Below are positions 43,253-53,640 of a stretch of 64,000 nucleotides of DNA, one piece after another. The DNA comes from Aegilops tauschii subsp. strangulata. Its lineage: Eukaryota; Streptophyta; Magnoliopsida; Poales; Poaceae. Where the stretch lies: positions 220,801,622 to 220,865,621 of the forward strand of contig NC_053039.3 in assembly GCF_002575655.3 (NCBI RefSeq), given 5' to 3'. The position numbers and the translations under genes were made by a program. Under the pieces are notes generated by a model that did not search any database, had not been told where the DNA came from, and saw nothing but the letters and a program-made list of their open reading frames with translations. Position 1 is the first letter of the stretch, and every line of letters begins with the position of its first letter.

Positions 43253-43927
43253 CTGGTTTGAAGAAGCCCTTCTACAATTATCCCTGTATTGGTCGTTTAT
43301 GTATCCGTCATTGCTATCCACTACCTCCGTTCATAAATAAGTGACGTGATTTTAGTCCAAATGTTGAATCGCTCGTGTAAATACAATACAAACCGATTAT
43401 CGCTCACCTTGGTGAATTTCACAAGGCTTGAGCTGTCGAAGTCCATGTGTTGCCGAAAACAAATGAGCGCACGTTGAGCGCGAGAATGAAATGAGGACGA
43501 ACCACGTCGTGCTCTCCATTTCCTGCCCTTGGCCTTGGGACTGAAAACTCTTTCTTTTTAGCCTCAAACCAAGACATGCGTGAGTTGATGAATAGCCCAC
43601 GCCAAGGGACGGACACTCGCATCACCCATCGTCGTGTGTACCATGTCGCAACCACGTGCAGACGCACAAGCTATAGTACTCCTCTGCATTCATGATTTTG
43701 TTTTGTTTTCCAACTCAAAACTCGGCATATAGGACAACCTACATCCATCCCAATTCCATGGACTTTTTCTTCTTCTATATTGAATACGCACCAAAGTGTA
43801 CGCCATTTTTGTGCTCCAACAGACGAGGCTGAGAAGGTCTAGTATGCCCCTCAACTGTTTTCAAAAAGAAAAATGGAAATAGATTTTCCTTTTTGCGAAC
43901 ACAGGAAATCAAATACTAAGCTCTGTG
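43253..43927. other. Intergenic DNA, no gene recognised
   Basis: A decayed Stowaway-like left end (CTACCTCCGTTCATAAATAAG) starts near 43321, without a clear right end. No coding or RNA feature was seen in the rest. Confidence 0.4.
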
Positions 43928-44206
43928 AAAGACGCTCTGCCTTCTTGAAGGTGTTGCTTGGTTCGCGGCGACTTGATGACATTGGAGCGTGGTGGATGTT
44001 TCCGGTGGGCGCAGCGGTTGCGGGATGCTTCAGCTTTCGTTCATCCGGTGCTGCCGGCATTTCTTTCTCTTGCTTTTCTCTTGTTTTTTTTCTGGGCATG
44101 ATTGTGCTGTTTGCCCCAGCGACGAACTTCTGGCTGTATTGGGTGGTTGCTATATTAATATGGCGGGGCGCAAGCCTATTTCGGTAAAGACGCTCTGCCT
44201 TTGAAG
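43928..44206 (+). mobile_element. Short LINE 3' tail insertion with 21-23 bp target duplication
   Basis: AAAGACGCTCTGCCTTCTTG... at 43928-43950 and AAAGACGCTCTGCCTTTGAAG at 44186-44206 flank a 235-bp insert. The insert ends TTAATATGGCGGGGCGCAAGCCTATTTCGGT, the style of grass LINE 3' untranslated ends. A long variable target duplication and severe 5' truncation fit target-primed reverse transcription. No reading frame is present. Confidence 0.72.
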
Positions 44207-44480
44207 TTATCATGTAGGTCACCGCATGGGTATAGTTACAAAGGAGAGGAGGAGCAAGGTCTAGCTGCAGCACCTCTCCACATCCAGTTAAAACTAGGGC
44301 ATATCTAACACCATGCATCAAATCAAATCGGACACACCAAGCATATGTGTGTAAAACAATGAGAGGAATTCGTGTAAAACAATGACATTTGCTAAATTTT
44401 GATATATTTGCAATAAAAGGATGAAATTTAACAAAGTTCAACCAAAGTGAACAAAATTTAGAATAAATCTAAACTAAACC
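44207..44480. other. AT-rich intergenic DNA
   Basis: I see no gene or repeat here. Confidence 0.4.
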
Positions 44481-45690
44481 AAACGAGGTATCGGACGGTG
44501 ACCTCATAGGTATGGTCTTCGAGGCCGCCGGCACCTCCGTAGCCGTCTGGTCTGTCGTCGTTGCCGTAATCATCGTCGTCCTTCTAGCGGTGAACGACCT
44601 CCATAGGGGTCGCAGAAACCCTGATCAGTGGACGCTGCACGCTCACGGTGCAATCCATTCACCTCGTGTACGATAGTCCGCGGTCGGCTCACAACGACGG
44701 CCACATGAGGGCACGGGCGGCGCACTCGGCCTTGGCCAACTCGATCTTGTAGAGCTGGTCATTGATCCAGCGTCGGCAGTGGGTGACATCTGCGCAATGG
44801 TCCTAGAACGATCCTCGACCCAGGCTAACACAAGGCCTTGGTCGGCGCACACCCAGTTCGGCGCGCCAGGCCACATGTCGTGAAGGCCGAAGAACACATC
44901 GCGTTGTGCCGCTCCCGACGCTTCTCCTCGGCATCCGCCTTGTCAGCCGCCCTCCTGGTGCGCCCGCCGACACTAACGAGGTAGTGAAGGAGGTGGCTGC
45001 GCGCGCCGGGGATCAACGAGGAAGGCGCCTCCTCCTCCTTCATGGCGCCCGCACACCACTGGAGCGGGGATGGCGGTTCCACCTCCTTGTCGTGCCCGAA
45101 ACAGCACGACAGGGACACAGGCTGGACGAAGCGCCCGTACGTGCTGTGCGGTAGAGACACCGACTCCTCCTTGACGCGGCAGCGTGGCGGGGACACCGGC
45201 TCGACGAAGCGCCCTTACAGAGTGTGCGACAGGGACACTGGCTCCTCCTTAACATGGCGGCGCAGCGGGGATGCCGACTCGTAGTTGACGCAACGGTCTC
45301 ATGGCGGCGAGGATGCTGCCGAACCGCAGTCGAAGAGCGATTGCTAGAGCAGCAGCACAAGCTGCCACACAAACTCCTTGTCCGTGCGTGTGGCCTCAAC
45401 TAGGAGGGGTGTTGTTGTTGCTCCTCGCCATCGTCAGAAATCACCACCTTCTCATTGAGCGTGGGTGCCGACGGGCCCGCAGATCATGGAGGCGGCGCCA
45501 TGACCCGGACGACCCCTGGGAACCACCTGCCGACACTGAGAACCACCTTGAGCCACAACCGGATTTGCCCATCTCTGCGGTGTGCGGAGGAGAGGCGAAG
45601 GTGGCACAGTGGAGATGGGGTTTGCCGACGAGGCCAACCTGCTTAAATAGCCTGGCCAGGCGGATCGGCGCCGCTTCAACACGGGCGCAG
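44481..45690 (-). pseudogene. Broken locus coding a tandem-repeat protein, family unknown
   Basis: The - strand holds interrupted frames rich in VKEE(S/P)VSLPH, GRFV(Q/E)PVS and PRCR. The DNA shows a 78-bp unit (26 codons): GACGAAGCGCCC at 45125 and 45203, with CTCCTCCTT(G/A)AC and GGGGACACCGGCTCG shared. The best open stretch is 44825-45196, ending in RRAADKADAEEKRRERHNAM. Stops in the units and frame changes indicate decay. Proteins of this repetitive style often occur with grass transposons, but I cannot name this one. GC is high compared with its surroundings. Confidence 0.5.
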
Positions 45691-46348
45691 TGACCAGTCA
45701 CGTCAGCCTAACCGACATCAATGCAAGTAAGTAGTCTTGAACAGCAGCGTATGCACGGTAAGGGTTTTAGGTGAAACCGCTCAGTCGGGCGTCTACATGA
45801 CGGAACGCCCGCGAACCTTCAACCGGTTTGCTTTCGGTTTATGGGATTTTAAACGTGCGGATCAATCCACGGACATTTGATACACGAGTAAAGTTACAAC
45901 GACGTTACGTTTGTTACGTTTCTTACGTATCATCCTATTTGGCAGTTCCATATTGATCGATAGTTGGCGGCACGGGCCCACCTTGAAGTTCAGTTCAGGG
46001 GGGCAGTTTAAGTAATGGGAAAGGGATTTACGTAGGTTTATTAAGCAGAATCATAATGTAGGTGTGGCATTTTGGTTGATACAACCTGTTTAAACCGCAC
46101 GGTGGAGACATTTAGGCGTGTCTTGATGCAGGGCGTTGGAGTTGCCATAAGCAGAGTCAGAGAGACCCTTTCAAATGGTGGAGCACCGTCCCGGCCCTCA
46201 ACCTCCGGCCTCTCTCTCCTCCATTCTCTCTCCACCTCTGCATGCCAACCCAGCAACGCGCGCGGACCACCAACAACTATTGACCATTACGACGCGCCCC
46301 GCCCCGATCGCCATTCTCTTGCCGCGATTCGGCTCTTTCCCCCAAGAA
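45691..46348. other. 5' region of the EXO70 gene
   Basis: Contains the presumed promoter and 5' untranslated sequence of the gene at 46349. I find no strong TATA box; CT-rich DNA (CTCTCTCTCCTCCATTCTCT) at 46210-46230 is typical of grass 5' UTRs. The open frame extends upstream to 46175, but that part is poorly conserved in character. Confidence 0.5.
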
Positions 46349-48337
46349 ATGGACAGCCGGAATCAGGCGCCGCAGAAGTCCAGCAGCTTCTCCTCGGCCT
46401 CCAGCAACAAGGCCCGGGAGGTCGACCGCAACCTCTCCCTCGGCAGCCTCCGGCATGGCGACCACGACCGGATGGGCTCCGCCGGCGCCACCTGGGAGCA
46501 GATCAAGGAGGAGTGCGAGGACGACGAGGAGGACGGCTGCGGCGACCCGGGCGTGTCCGAGTTGTCGGGGGAGATCGACGCGTTTATCGCGGGCCTGAAC
46601 GGCCAAGCACCGCTGAGCCTCCCGGAGGCGACGCTCGAGAAGTTCGCCGCCGCCGTCGAGCTGCAGATCGCGCACACGGAGAACTCGCGGGATAAGTGGG
46701 CCAATGGCGAGCCGCCGGTGCTTGCGGCTATCGCGCGCATTTCGGCCCTCGCGTCCGCGCTCGCCAAGAACCCGGAGGCCAGCAGCAAGTACGCCTCCGG
46801 CGCGCACCGGGTCACCGCCGTGCTGCAGCGTGCCATGGCGTTCCTCGAGGACGAGTTCCACGCGCTGCTCGAGCCCAAGTCGGACACCTGCAAGTTGATA
46901 AGACGGCCGCCTTCGTTCGAGCAAGGCGGACACGAGGCCGACCGGTGCGTCCTGCGGCCACCCGACACCGCCCCTGCAGCGGGGGAGCCCAAACCGCCGT
47001 ACACGCCGGAGACCGTGGAGCGGCTCCGGTCCATCGCCGACGTCATGGTGGACGCCGGGTACGTGACGGAGTGCACGCAGATGTTGCTGGTGGCACGCCG
47101 GAACGCGTTCGACGCGTCGGTGCGCGCGCTCGGGTACGAGAAGTCGAGCATCGACGTCGTCGTGCGGATGACGTGGGAGGCGCTGGAGACCGAGATTGTG
47201 ACGTGGATCAAGGCGTTCAGGCACACCATCAACGTGGGCCTCTCCACGGAGCACGACCTCTGCGGCCGCGTCTTCAGCAGCAGCCACGCCAGCGTCGGCA
47301 GAGGCGTCTTCGCCGACCTGGCCCGCTGCATCATGCTCCACATGCTCAACTTCACGGAGGCCGTGGCCATGACACGCCACTCCGCCGAGAAGCTCTTCAA
47401 GGTGCTCGACATGTACGAGGCCGTCCGCGACTCATCCCCGGTCATCGACGCCTTCCTGTCCGCCTCCGCCGATGACGGATCCGCGAACGGCAACGCCCTG
47501 GCGGACCTCAAGACCGAGATCGCGGCCGCACGTTCCCGGATCGGCGAGTCGGCGGCCAGCATCTTCTGCGAGCTGGAGAGCTCCATCCGCGCGGACGCCG
47601 GCAAGCAGCCGGTCCCCGGCGGCGCCGTGCACCCGCTGACCCGCTACGTGATGAACTACCTCAAGTACACGTGCGAGTACAACAGCACGCTGGAGCAGGT
47701 GTTCCGGGAGCACCGGCGGAACGACGCCGTGGACGGGGAGGAGAACAACCCGTTCGCGGCGCAGCTGATGGAGGTGATGGAGCTCCTCCAGGGGAACCTG
47801 GAAGGGAAGTCGCGGCTGTACAAGGACCCGGCCCTGAGCAGCATCTTCCTGATGAACAACGGGCGGTACATGCTGCAGAAGATCCGGGGGTCGCCGGAGA
47901 CGAACGCGATGCTGGGCGAGACGTGGGCGCGGAAGCAGTCCACGAATCTGCGGCAGTACCACAAGAACTACCAGCGGGAGACGTGGAACCGGGTGCTCAC
48001 CCTGCTCCGCGATGACGGCGTGCTCACCGTGAAGGGCCATGTGCAGAAGACGCTGCTCAAGGAACGGTTCAAGCAGTTCAACTCCGCCATGGACGATATC
48101 CAGAAGACGCAGGGGGCGTGGGTGGTGAGCGACGAGCAGCTGCAGTCGGAGCTCCGGGTTTCCATCGCCGCCGTGGTGGTGCCGGCGTACCGGTCGTTCC
48201 TGGGGCGGTTCGCGCAGACATTCAGCGCCGGGAGGCAGGCGGAGAAGTACGTGAAGCTGAGCGCGGAGGACCTGGAGGGGATCATCGACGAGCTCTTCGA
48301 CGGTAACCCCTCGTCCATGAGTAGGAGGAGGACATGA
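46349..48337 (+). CDS. EXO70: EXO70 exocyst subunit, EXO70C-like, single exon, 662 residues
   Basis: EXO70 proteins are exocyst subunits that tether secretory vesicles to the plasma membrane; plant families are large. Starting at MDSRNQAPQKSSSFSS, a Ser-rich then acidic N terminus (KEECEDDEEDGC) leads to helical repeats. The C-terminal EXO70 domain spans roughly residues 218-645, with ERLRSIADVMVDAGYVTECT, the hallmark HPLTRYVMNYL at about residue 428 and KYVKLSAEDLEGIIDELFDG near the end. Length, lack of introns and high GC are normal for grass EXO70 genes. The FIAGL...LPEATLEKFAAAVE and YVTEC patterns resemble the EXO70C group, which is less certain. The ATG at 46349 is preferred over 46175, whose extra 58 residues are proline-rich and atypical. 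Confidence 0.93.
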   Translation: MDSRNQAPQKSSSFSSASSNKAREVDRNLSLGSLRHGDHDRMGSAGATWEQIKEECEDDEEDGCGDPGVSELSGEIDAFIAGLNGQAPLSLPEATLEKFAAAVELQIAHTENSRDKWANGEPPVLAAIARISALASALAKNPEASSKYASGAHRVTAVLQRAMAFLEDEFHALLEPKSDTCKLIRRPPSFEQGGHEADRCVLRPPDTAPAAGEPKPPYTPETVERLRSIADVMVDAGYVTECTQMLLVARRNAFDASVRALGYEKSSIDVVVRMTWEALETEIVTWIKAFRHTINVGLSTEHDLCGRVFSSSHASVGRGVFADLARCIMLHMLNFTEAVAMTRHSAEKLFKVLDMYEAVRDSSPVIDAFLSASADDGSANGNALADLKTEIAAARSRIGESAASIFCELESSIRADAGKQPVPGGAVHPLTRYVMNYLKYTCEYNSTLEQVFREHRRNDAVDGEENNPFAAQLMEVMELLQGNLEGKSRLYKDPALSSIFLMNNGRYMLQKIRGSPETNAMLGETWARKQSTNLRQYHKNYQRETWNRVLTLLRDDGVLTVKGHVQKTLLKERFKQFNSAMDDIQKTQGAWVVSDEQLQSELRVSIAAVVVPAYRSFLGRFAQTFSAGRQAEKYVKLSAEDLEGIIDELFDGNPSSMSRRRT

Positions 48338-49180
48338 TAAATACGTAATAAACCCCAGCAGGAGCAATTCATCGATCGATTGTGTTTAAAAGGGAATCGG
48401 AGGAGCATTTGACCGATCGGGCTAATTCTCTGTTTAAGAAATGTATTATTAATTAATCGTTTATCGTTTTGTCTTGTTTTTTGCTGATTATATTAAAGAA
48501 AAGAATTTACCCTAAATCGGTCGAAGAGGTGATGTATTTACTTACTGCGTTTCTCAGGGCAGATAGATATATGTATGTACTGTATCCATTAATCCATGTA
48601 TTAATTAAAACTAAAATCTTTTCATTTACTTGTGAATCATATGTATTTTTCATCGCCTGTTTGCTGGAGTAATACAAATGCTGGAATTCATTGGCATTAT
48701 TGCATTGTTTCCCGAGATGAGAGAAATTCATTCCAACAACGTGCAGGTTTTAGAATTCATCGGCAAATCTTTTGTCTCCGTTTTAGAAAAAGTGACGGCG
48801 TCGAAGTTTGCTCCTATGTTTGTTTGCTGAGAAAGTAAATATTCATCGTCATCATCCTCCCTGAGCAAGCGCCATCACCATCACTTCTCCCTGAACAAGC
48901 AACTCCGACTTCACCGCAGATGACCACCTCCCCCCTCCCCCAAACACTCTCGGTCCACTGCTCAACCGTTAAATTTTGCATGGAGATGCGTGCTAGACTG
49001 AGCACCGTCCAATGGATGTTGCAGCATTTTGTCACACCGTTTGCAATATATATTCCTACTGGTTGCAGCATCCACCATTGCTAGTTGCAGCATGTCGTCT
49101 CACCGGTCACAACATCTGCCATCGTCAATCGTAGCACGTGACCTCACCGGTCGCAACATCCGCTATTGATGGTTGTAGCA
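48338..49180. other. 3' flank of EXO70 and intergenic DNA
   Basis: AT-rich sequence after the stop likely holds the 3' UTR (ATTATTAATTAATC near 48444). 49025-49175 has loosely repeated phrases of the form (G/A)TTG(C/T)AGCAT and CTCACCGGTC(G/A)CAACAT(C/T), probably an old transposon relic. Confidence 0.45.
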
Positions 49181-49445
49181 TGTTAGAGTACGTAATGGGC
49201 CTAATGGGCCTGGGCTGGCGGTACAGCCCGTTAGTCTTAGGGTTAATTAGAGATAAAGGTCGCTTGCTTAGGGGGTCAAGTAAGCCTTGCCTGGGAGTCA
49301 AGTAAACCTCTCTATATAAAGAGAGGAGATGTAGCAATCTAATCAAGCAAGAATTAAGAAGGAAATCCCTTCCATCTTGCCTGGCCGTGGGCAAAAAGGC
49401 CGCTGGCCGGCCCTCTCACGCCCTCCTTCTAGCACCGCCATAACA
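49181..49445 (+). repeat. 5' LTR of a small copia element D
   Basis: The 265-bp segment TGTTAGAGTACG...CGCCATAACA has TG/CA ends, a TATATAAA core promoter at 49313-49320 and a primer-binding site immediately downstream. The matching 3' LTR is not in the window because another element interrupts D. Confidence 0.8.
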
Positions 49446-49446
49446 A

Positions 49447-49458
49447 TTTGGTATCAGC
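49447..49458 (+). promoter_or_regulatory. Primer-binding site of copia element D
   Basis: TTTGGTATCAGC contains TGGTATCAG, complementary to the 3' end of initiator tRNA-Met, the usual copia primer. It begins one base after the LTR. Confidence 0.85.
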
Positions 49459-49474
49459 TTTCCCAGGTTCGATC

Positions 49475-49613
49475 ATGTCCAACCCTCCACCGAGTTCTTC
49501 CCACCCGCCGCCGCCGTCCACCTACCCGCCGCCACCAGCGTCTTCATCGGCGCTGCTGCCCCACACAGCAGGCGCGCCGGTATTGGGCGTGCTGGCGTCC
49601 TCAGGGGCGATTG
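49475..49613 (+). pseudogene. Gag start of copia element D, cut off
   Basis: The frame opens MSNPPPSSSHPPPPSTYPPP and continues in Pro/Ser/Ala-rich style to LASSGAI, then is broken by the LTR of element B at 49614. A proline-rich gag N terminus is common in copia elements. Confidence 0.6.
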
Positions 49614-51351
49614 TGAAGGAAATATGCCCTAGAGGCAATAATAAAGTTGTTATTTATATTTCCTTATATCATGATAAATGTTTATTATTCATGCTAGAAT
49701 TGTATTAACCGGAAACTTAGTACATGTGTGAATACATAGACAAAATAGAGTGTCCCTAGTATGCCTCTACTTGACTAGCTCGTTAACCAAAGATGGTTAA
49801 GTTTCCTGACCATAGACATGAGTTGTCATTTGATCAACGGGATCACATCATTAAAGAATGATGTGATGGACAAGACCCATCCGTTAGCTTAGCATAATGA
49901 TCATTTAGTTTTATTGCTATTGCTTTCATCATGACTTATACATGTTCCTCTGACTATGAGATTATGCAACTCCCGAATACCGGAGGAACACCTTGTGTGC
50001 TATCAAACGTCACAGCATACATAACTGAGTGATTATAAAGATGCTCTACAGGTGTCTCCGAAGGTGTTTGTTGGGTTGGCATAGATCAAGATTAGGATTT
50101 GTCACTCCGTGTATCGGAGAGGTATCTCTGGGCCCTCTCGGTAATGCTCATCACTATAAGCCTTGCAAGCAATGTGACTAATGAGTTAGTTGCGGCATGA
50201 TGCATTACGGAACGAGTAAACAGACTTGCCGGTAACGATATTGAACTAGGTATGTTGATACCGACGATCGAATCTCGGGCAAGTAACATACCAATGACAA
50301 AGGGAACAACGTATGTTGTTATGCGGTTTGACCGATAAAGATCTTCGTAGAATATGTAGGAACCAATATGAGCATCCAGGTTCCGCTATTGGTTATTGAC
50401 CGGAGATGTGTCTCGGTCATGTCTACATAGTTCTCGAACCCGTAGGGTCCGCACGCTTAACGTTCGATGACGATCAGTATTATGAGTTTATGTGTTTTGA
50501 TGTACCGAAGGTAGTTCGGAGTCCCGAATGAGATCACAGACATGACGAGGAGTCTCAAAATGGTCGAGACATAAAGATCGATATATTGGAAGCCTATATT
50601 CGGACATCGGAAAGGTTCTGAGTGGTTCGGGTATTTTTCGGAGTACCGGAGAGTTACGGGAATTCGCCGGGGGAAGTATTGGGCCTTCATGGGCCTTAGT
50701 GGAAAGGAGAGAATGGTGGTCACAAGGAGAGGCTGCGCCCCCCATGGGCTGGTCCGAATTGTACTAGGGAGGGGGCGGCGCCCCCCTCTTTCCTTCTCCC
50801 TCTCCTCTCCTTCCTTCTTCTCCTACTTGGACTAGGAAAGGGGGAAACCTACTCCTACTAGGAGTAGGAATCCCCCCCTTGGGCGCGCCCCTTGTGGCCG
50901 ACCCTCCTCCTCCTCCCCTCCTTTATATACGGGGGAGGGGGATACCCCATAAACACACAAGTTGATTTTTAGCCGTGTGCGGTGCCCCCTTCCACAGTTT
51001 TTCACCTCGGTCATATTGTCGTAGTGCTTAGGTGAAGCCCTGCGTCGGTAACTTCATCATCACCGTAATCACGCCGTCGTGCTGATGAAACTCTCCCTCG
51101 GCCTCAACTGGATGAAGAGTTCAAGGGACGTCACCGAGCTGAACGTGTGCAGATCGCGGAGGTGCCGTGCGTTCGGTACTTGATCGGTTGGACCGCGAAG
51201 AAGTTTGACTACATCAACCGAGTTACTAAACGCTTCCGCTTTCGGTCTACGAGGGTACGTGGACACACTCTCCCCGCTCGTTGCTATGCTTCTCCTAGAT
51301 AGATCTTGCGTGATCGTAGGCAATTTTTTTAAAATACTACGTTCCCCAACA
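49614..51351 (+). repeat. 5' LTR of element B
   Basis: This 1,738-bp LTR ends ACTACGTTCCCCAACA. TTTATATA at 50932-50939 is the likely core promoter. It shares landmarks with A and C (GGGATCACATCATTA, ACTTGCCGGTAACGA, CGAATCTCGGGCAAGTAACA). Confidence 0.9.
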
Positions 51352-51367
51352 GTGGCATTAGAGCCAG
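51352..51367 (+). promoter_or_regulatory. Primer-binding site of element B
   Basis: GTGGCATTAGAGCCAG follows the LTR directly and resembles TGGTATCAGAGCC, the initiator-tRNA complement, with two changes. Confidence 0.75.
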
Positions 51368-52570
51368 GTCTATGCGTAGATGTTATATGCACGAGTAGAA
51401 CACAAAGAGTTGTGGGCGATAATAGTCATACTGGTTACCGGCATGTCATACTTTAATTCGGCGGTATTGTTGGATGAAGCGGCCCAGACCGACATTACAT
51501 GACCGCGTTCATGAGATTGGTTCTACCACCGTGCTTCGCACACACGTGGCTAGTGGGTGTCTGTTTCTCCAACTTTAGTTGAATCGAGTGTGACTACGCC
51601 CGATCCTTGTTGAAGGTTAAAACAACACACTTGATGAAAAATCATTGTGGTTTTGATGCGTAGGTAAGAATGGTTCTTGCTAGAAGCCCGTAGCAGCCAC
51701 GTAAAACTTGCAACAACAAAGTAGAGGACGTCTAACTTATTTTTGTAGGGCTTGCTGTGATGTGATATGGTCAAGACGTGATGATATATAAATTGTTGTA
51801 TGAGATGATCATGTTTTGTAACAGTTATCGGCAACTGGTAGGAGCCATATGGTTGTCGCTTTATTGTATGAAATGCAATCGCCATGTAATTGCTTTACTT
51901 TATCACTAAGCGGTAGCGATAGTCGTAGAAGCAATAGTTGACGAGATGACAACGATGCTTCGATGGAGATCAAGGTGTCATGCCGGTGACGATGGTGATC
52001 ATGACGGTGCTTTGGAGATGGAGATCAAAGGCACAAGATGATGATGACCATATCATATCACTTATATTGATTGCATGTGATGTTTATCCTTTATGCATCT
52101 TATTTTGCTTAGTACGGCGGTAGCATTATAAGATGATCTCTCACTAAATTTCAAGGTACAAGCGTTCTCCCTGAGTATGCACCGTTGCGACAGTTCGTCG
52201 TGCCGAGACACCACGTGATGATCGGGTGTGATAAGCTCTACGTTCACATACAACGGGTGCAAGCCAGTTTTGCACACGCAAAATACTCGGGTTAAACTTG
52301 ACGAGCCTAGCATATGCAAATATGGCCTCGGAACATTGAGACCGAAAGGTCGAGCGTGAATCATATAGTAGATATGATCAACATAGTGATGTTCACCATT
52401 GAAAACTTCTCCATATCACGTGATGATCGGACATGGTTTAGTTGATATGGATCACGTGATCATTTAGATGACTAGAGGGATGTCTATCTAAGTGGGAGTT
52501 CTTAAGTAATATGATTAATTGAACTTTAATTTATCATGAACTTAGTCCTGATAGTATTTGCATAACTATG
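51368..52570 (+). other. Untranslated leader of element B
   Basis: Colinear with the leaders of A and C (TCTATGCGTAGATGT, TCATGCCGGTGACGATGGTG, GAGGGATGTCTATCT). No coding function. Confidence 0.75.
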
Positions 52571-53640
52571 TTGTAGATCAATAGCTCGCGATGTAGCTCC
52601 CCGTTTATTTTTTATATGTTCCTAGAGAAAAACTATGTTGAAAGATGATAGTAGCAATGATGCGGACTAGGTCCATGATCTGAGGATTATCCTCATTGCT
52701 GCACAGAAGAATTATGTCCTTGATGCACCGCTAGGTGACAGAATTATTGCAGGAGCAAATGCAGACGTTATGAACATTTGACAAGCTCGGTATGATGACT
52801 ACTTGATAGTTTAGTGCACCATGCTTTACGGCTTAGAACCGGGACTTCAAAAATGTTTTGAAACGCCATGGAGCATATGAGATGTTCCAAGAGTTGAAAT
52901 TGGTATTTCAGACTCATGCCCGAGTCGAGAGGTATGAGACCTCTGACAAGTACTTTGCCTACAAGATGGAGGAGAATAGCTCAACCAGTGAGTATGTGCT
53001 CAGATTGTCTGAGTACTACACTCGCTTGAATCAAGTGGGAGTTAATCTTCCAGATAAAATAGTGATTGCCAGAGTTCTCTAGTCACTATCACCAAGTTAC
53101 TGGAACTTCGTGATGAACTATAATATGCAAGGGATGATGAAAACGATTCCCGAGCTCTTCGTGATGCTGAAATCGACGAAGGTAGAAATTAAGAAAAGCA
53201 TCAAATGTTGATGGTTGACAAGACAACTAGTTTCAAGTAAAAGGGCAAGGGAAAGAAAGGGAACTTCAAGAAGAATGGCAAGCAAGCTGCCACTCCCATG
53301 AAGAAGCCCAAAGCTAGATCCAAGCTTGAAACTGAGTGCTTCTACTGCGAAGGAAATGGTCACTGGAAGCGGAACTGCCCCAAATACTTGGCGGATAAGA
53401 AGGATGGCAAAGTGAACAAAAGTATATATGATATACATGTTATTGACGTGTACTTTACTAGTGTTCATAGTAGCCCCTGGGTATTTGATACTGGTTCAGT
53501 TGCTATGATTAGTAACTCAAAACAGGAGTTACAAAATGAACAAAGACTAGTTGAGGGCAAGGTGAGGATGTGTGTTGGAAGTGATTCCAAGGTTGATAAG
53601 ATCACCATCGCACACTCCCTTTACCTTCGGGATTAGTGCT
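52571..53640 (+). pseudogene. gag: Gag and protease relic of element B
   Basis: Gag homology starts near 52615 (FLEKNYVER-like, shifted), but the start ATG is lost. 52858-53082 (HGAYEMFQELKLVFQTHARV) ends in a TAG at the same codon that is TAG in element C and CAG in element A. The zinc knuckle CFYCEGNGHWKRNC is at 53337-53378, and protease WVFDTGSVAMI follows at about 53478. Numerous stops and frame changes make it inactive. Confidence 0.85.

Noticed and set aside
46277..47604. Long - strand open frames (367 and 413 codons) opposite EXO70
   Set aside because: High GC and codon bias of the EXO70 gene leave antisense frames free of stops. They show no known domain, and the sense frame has clear family motifs.
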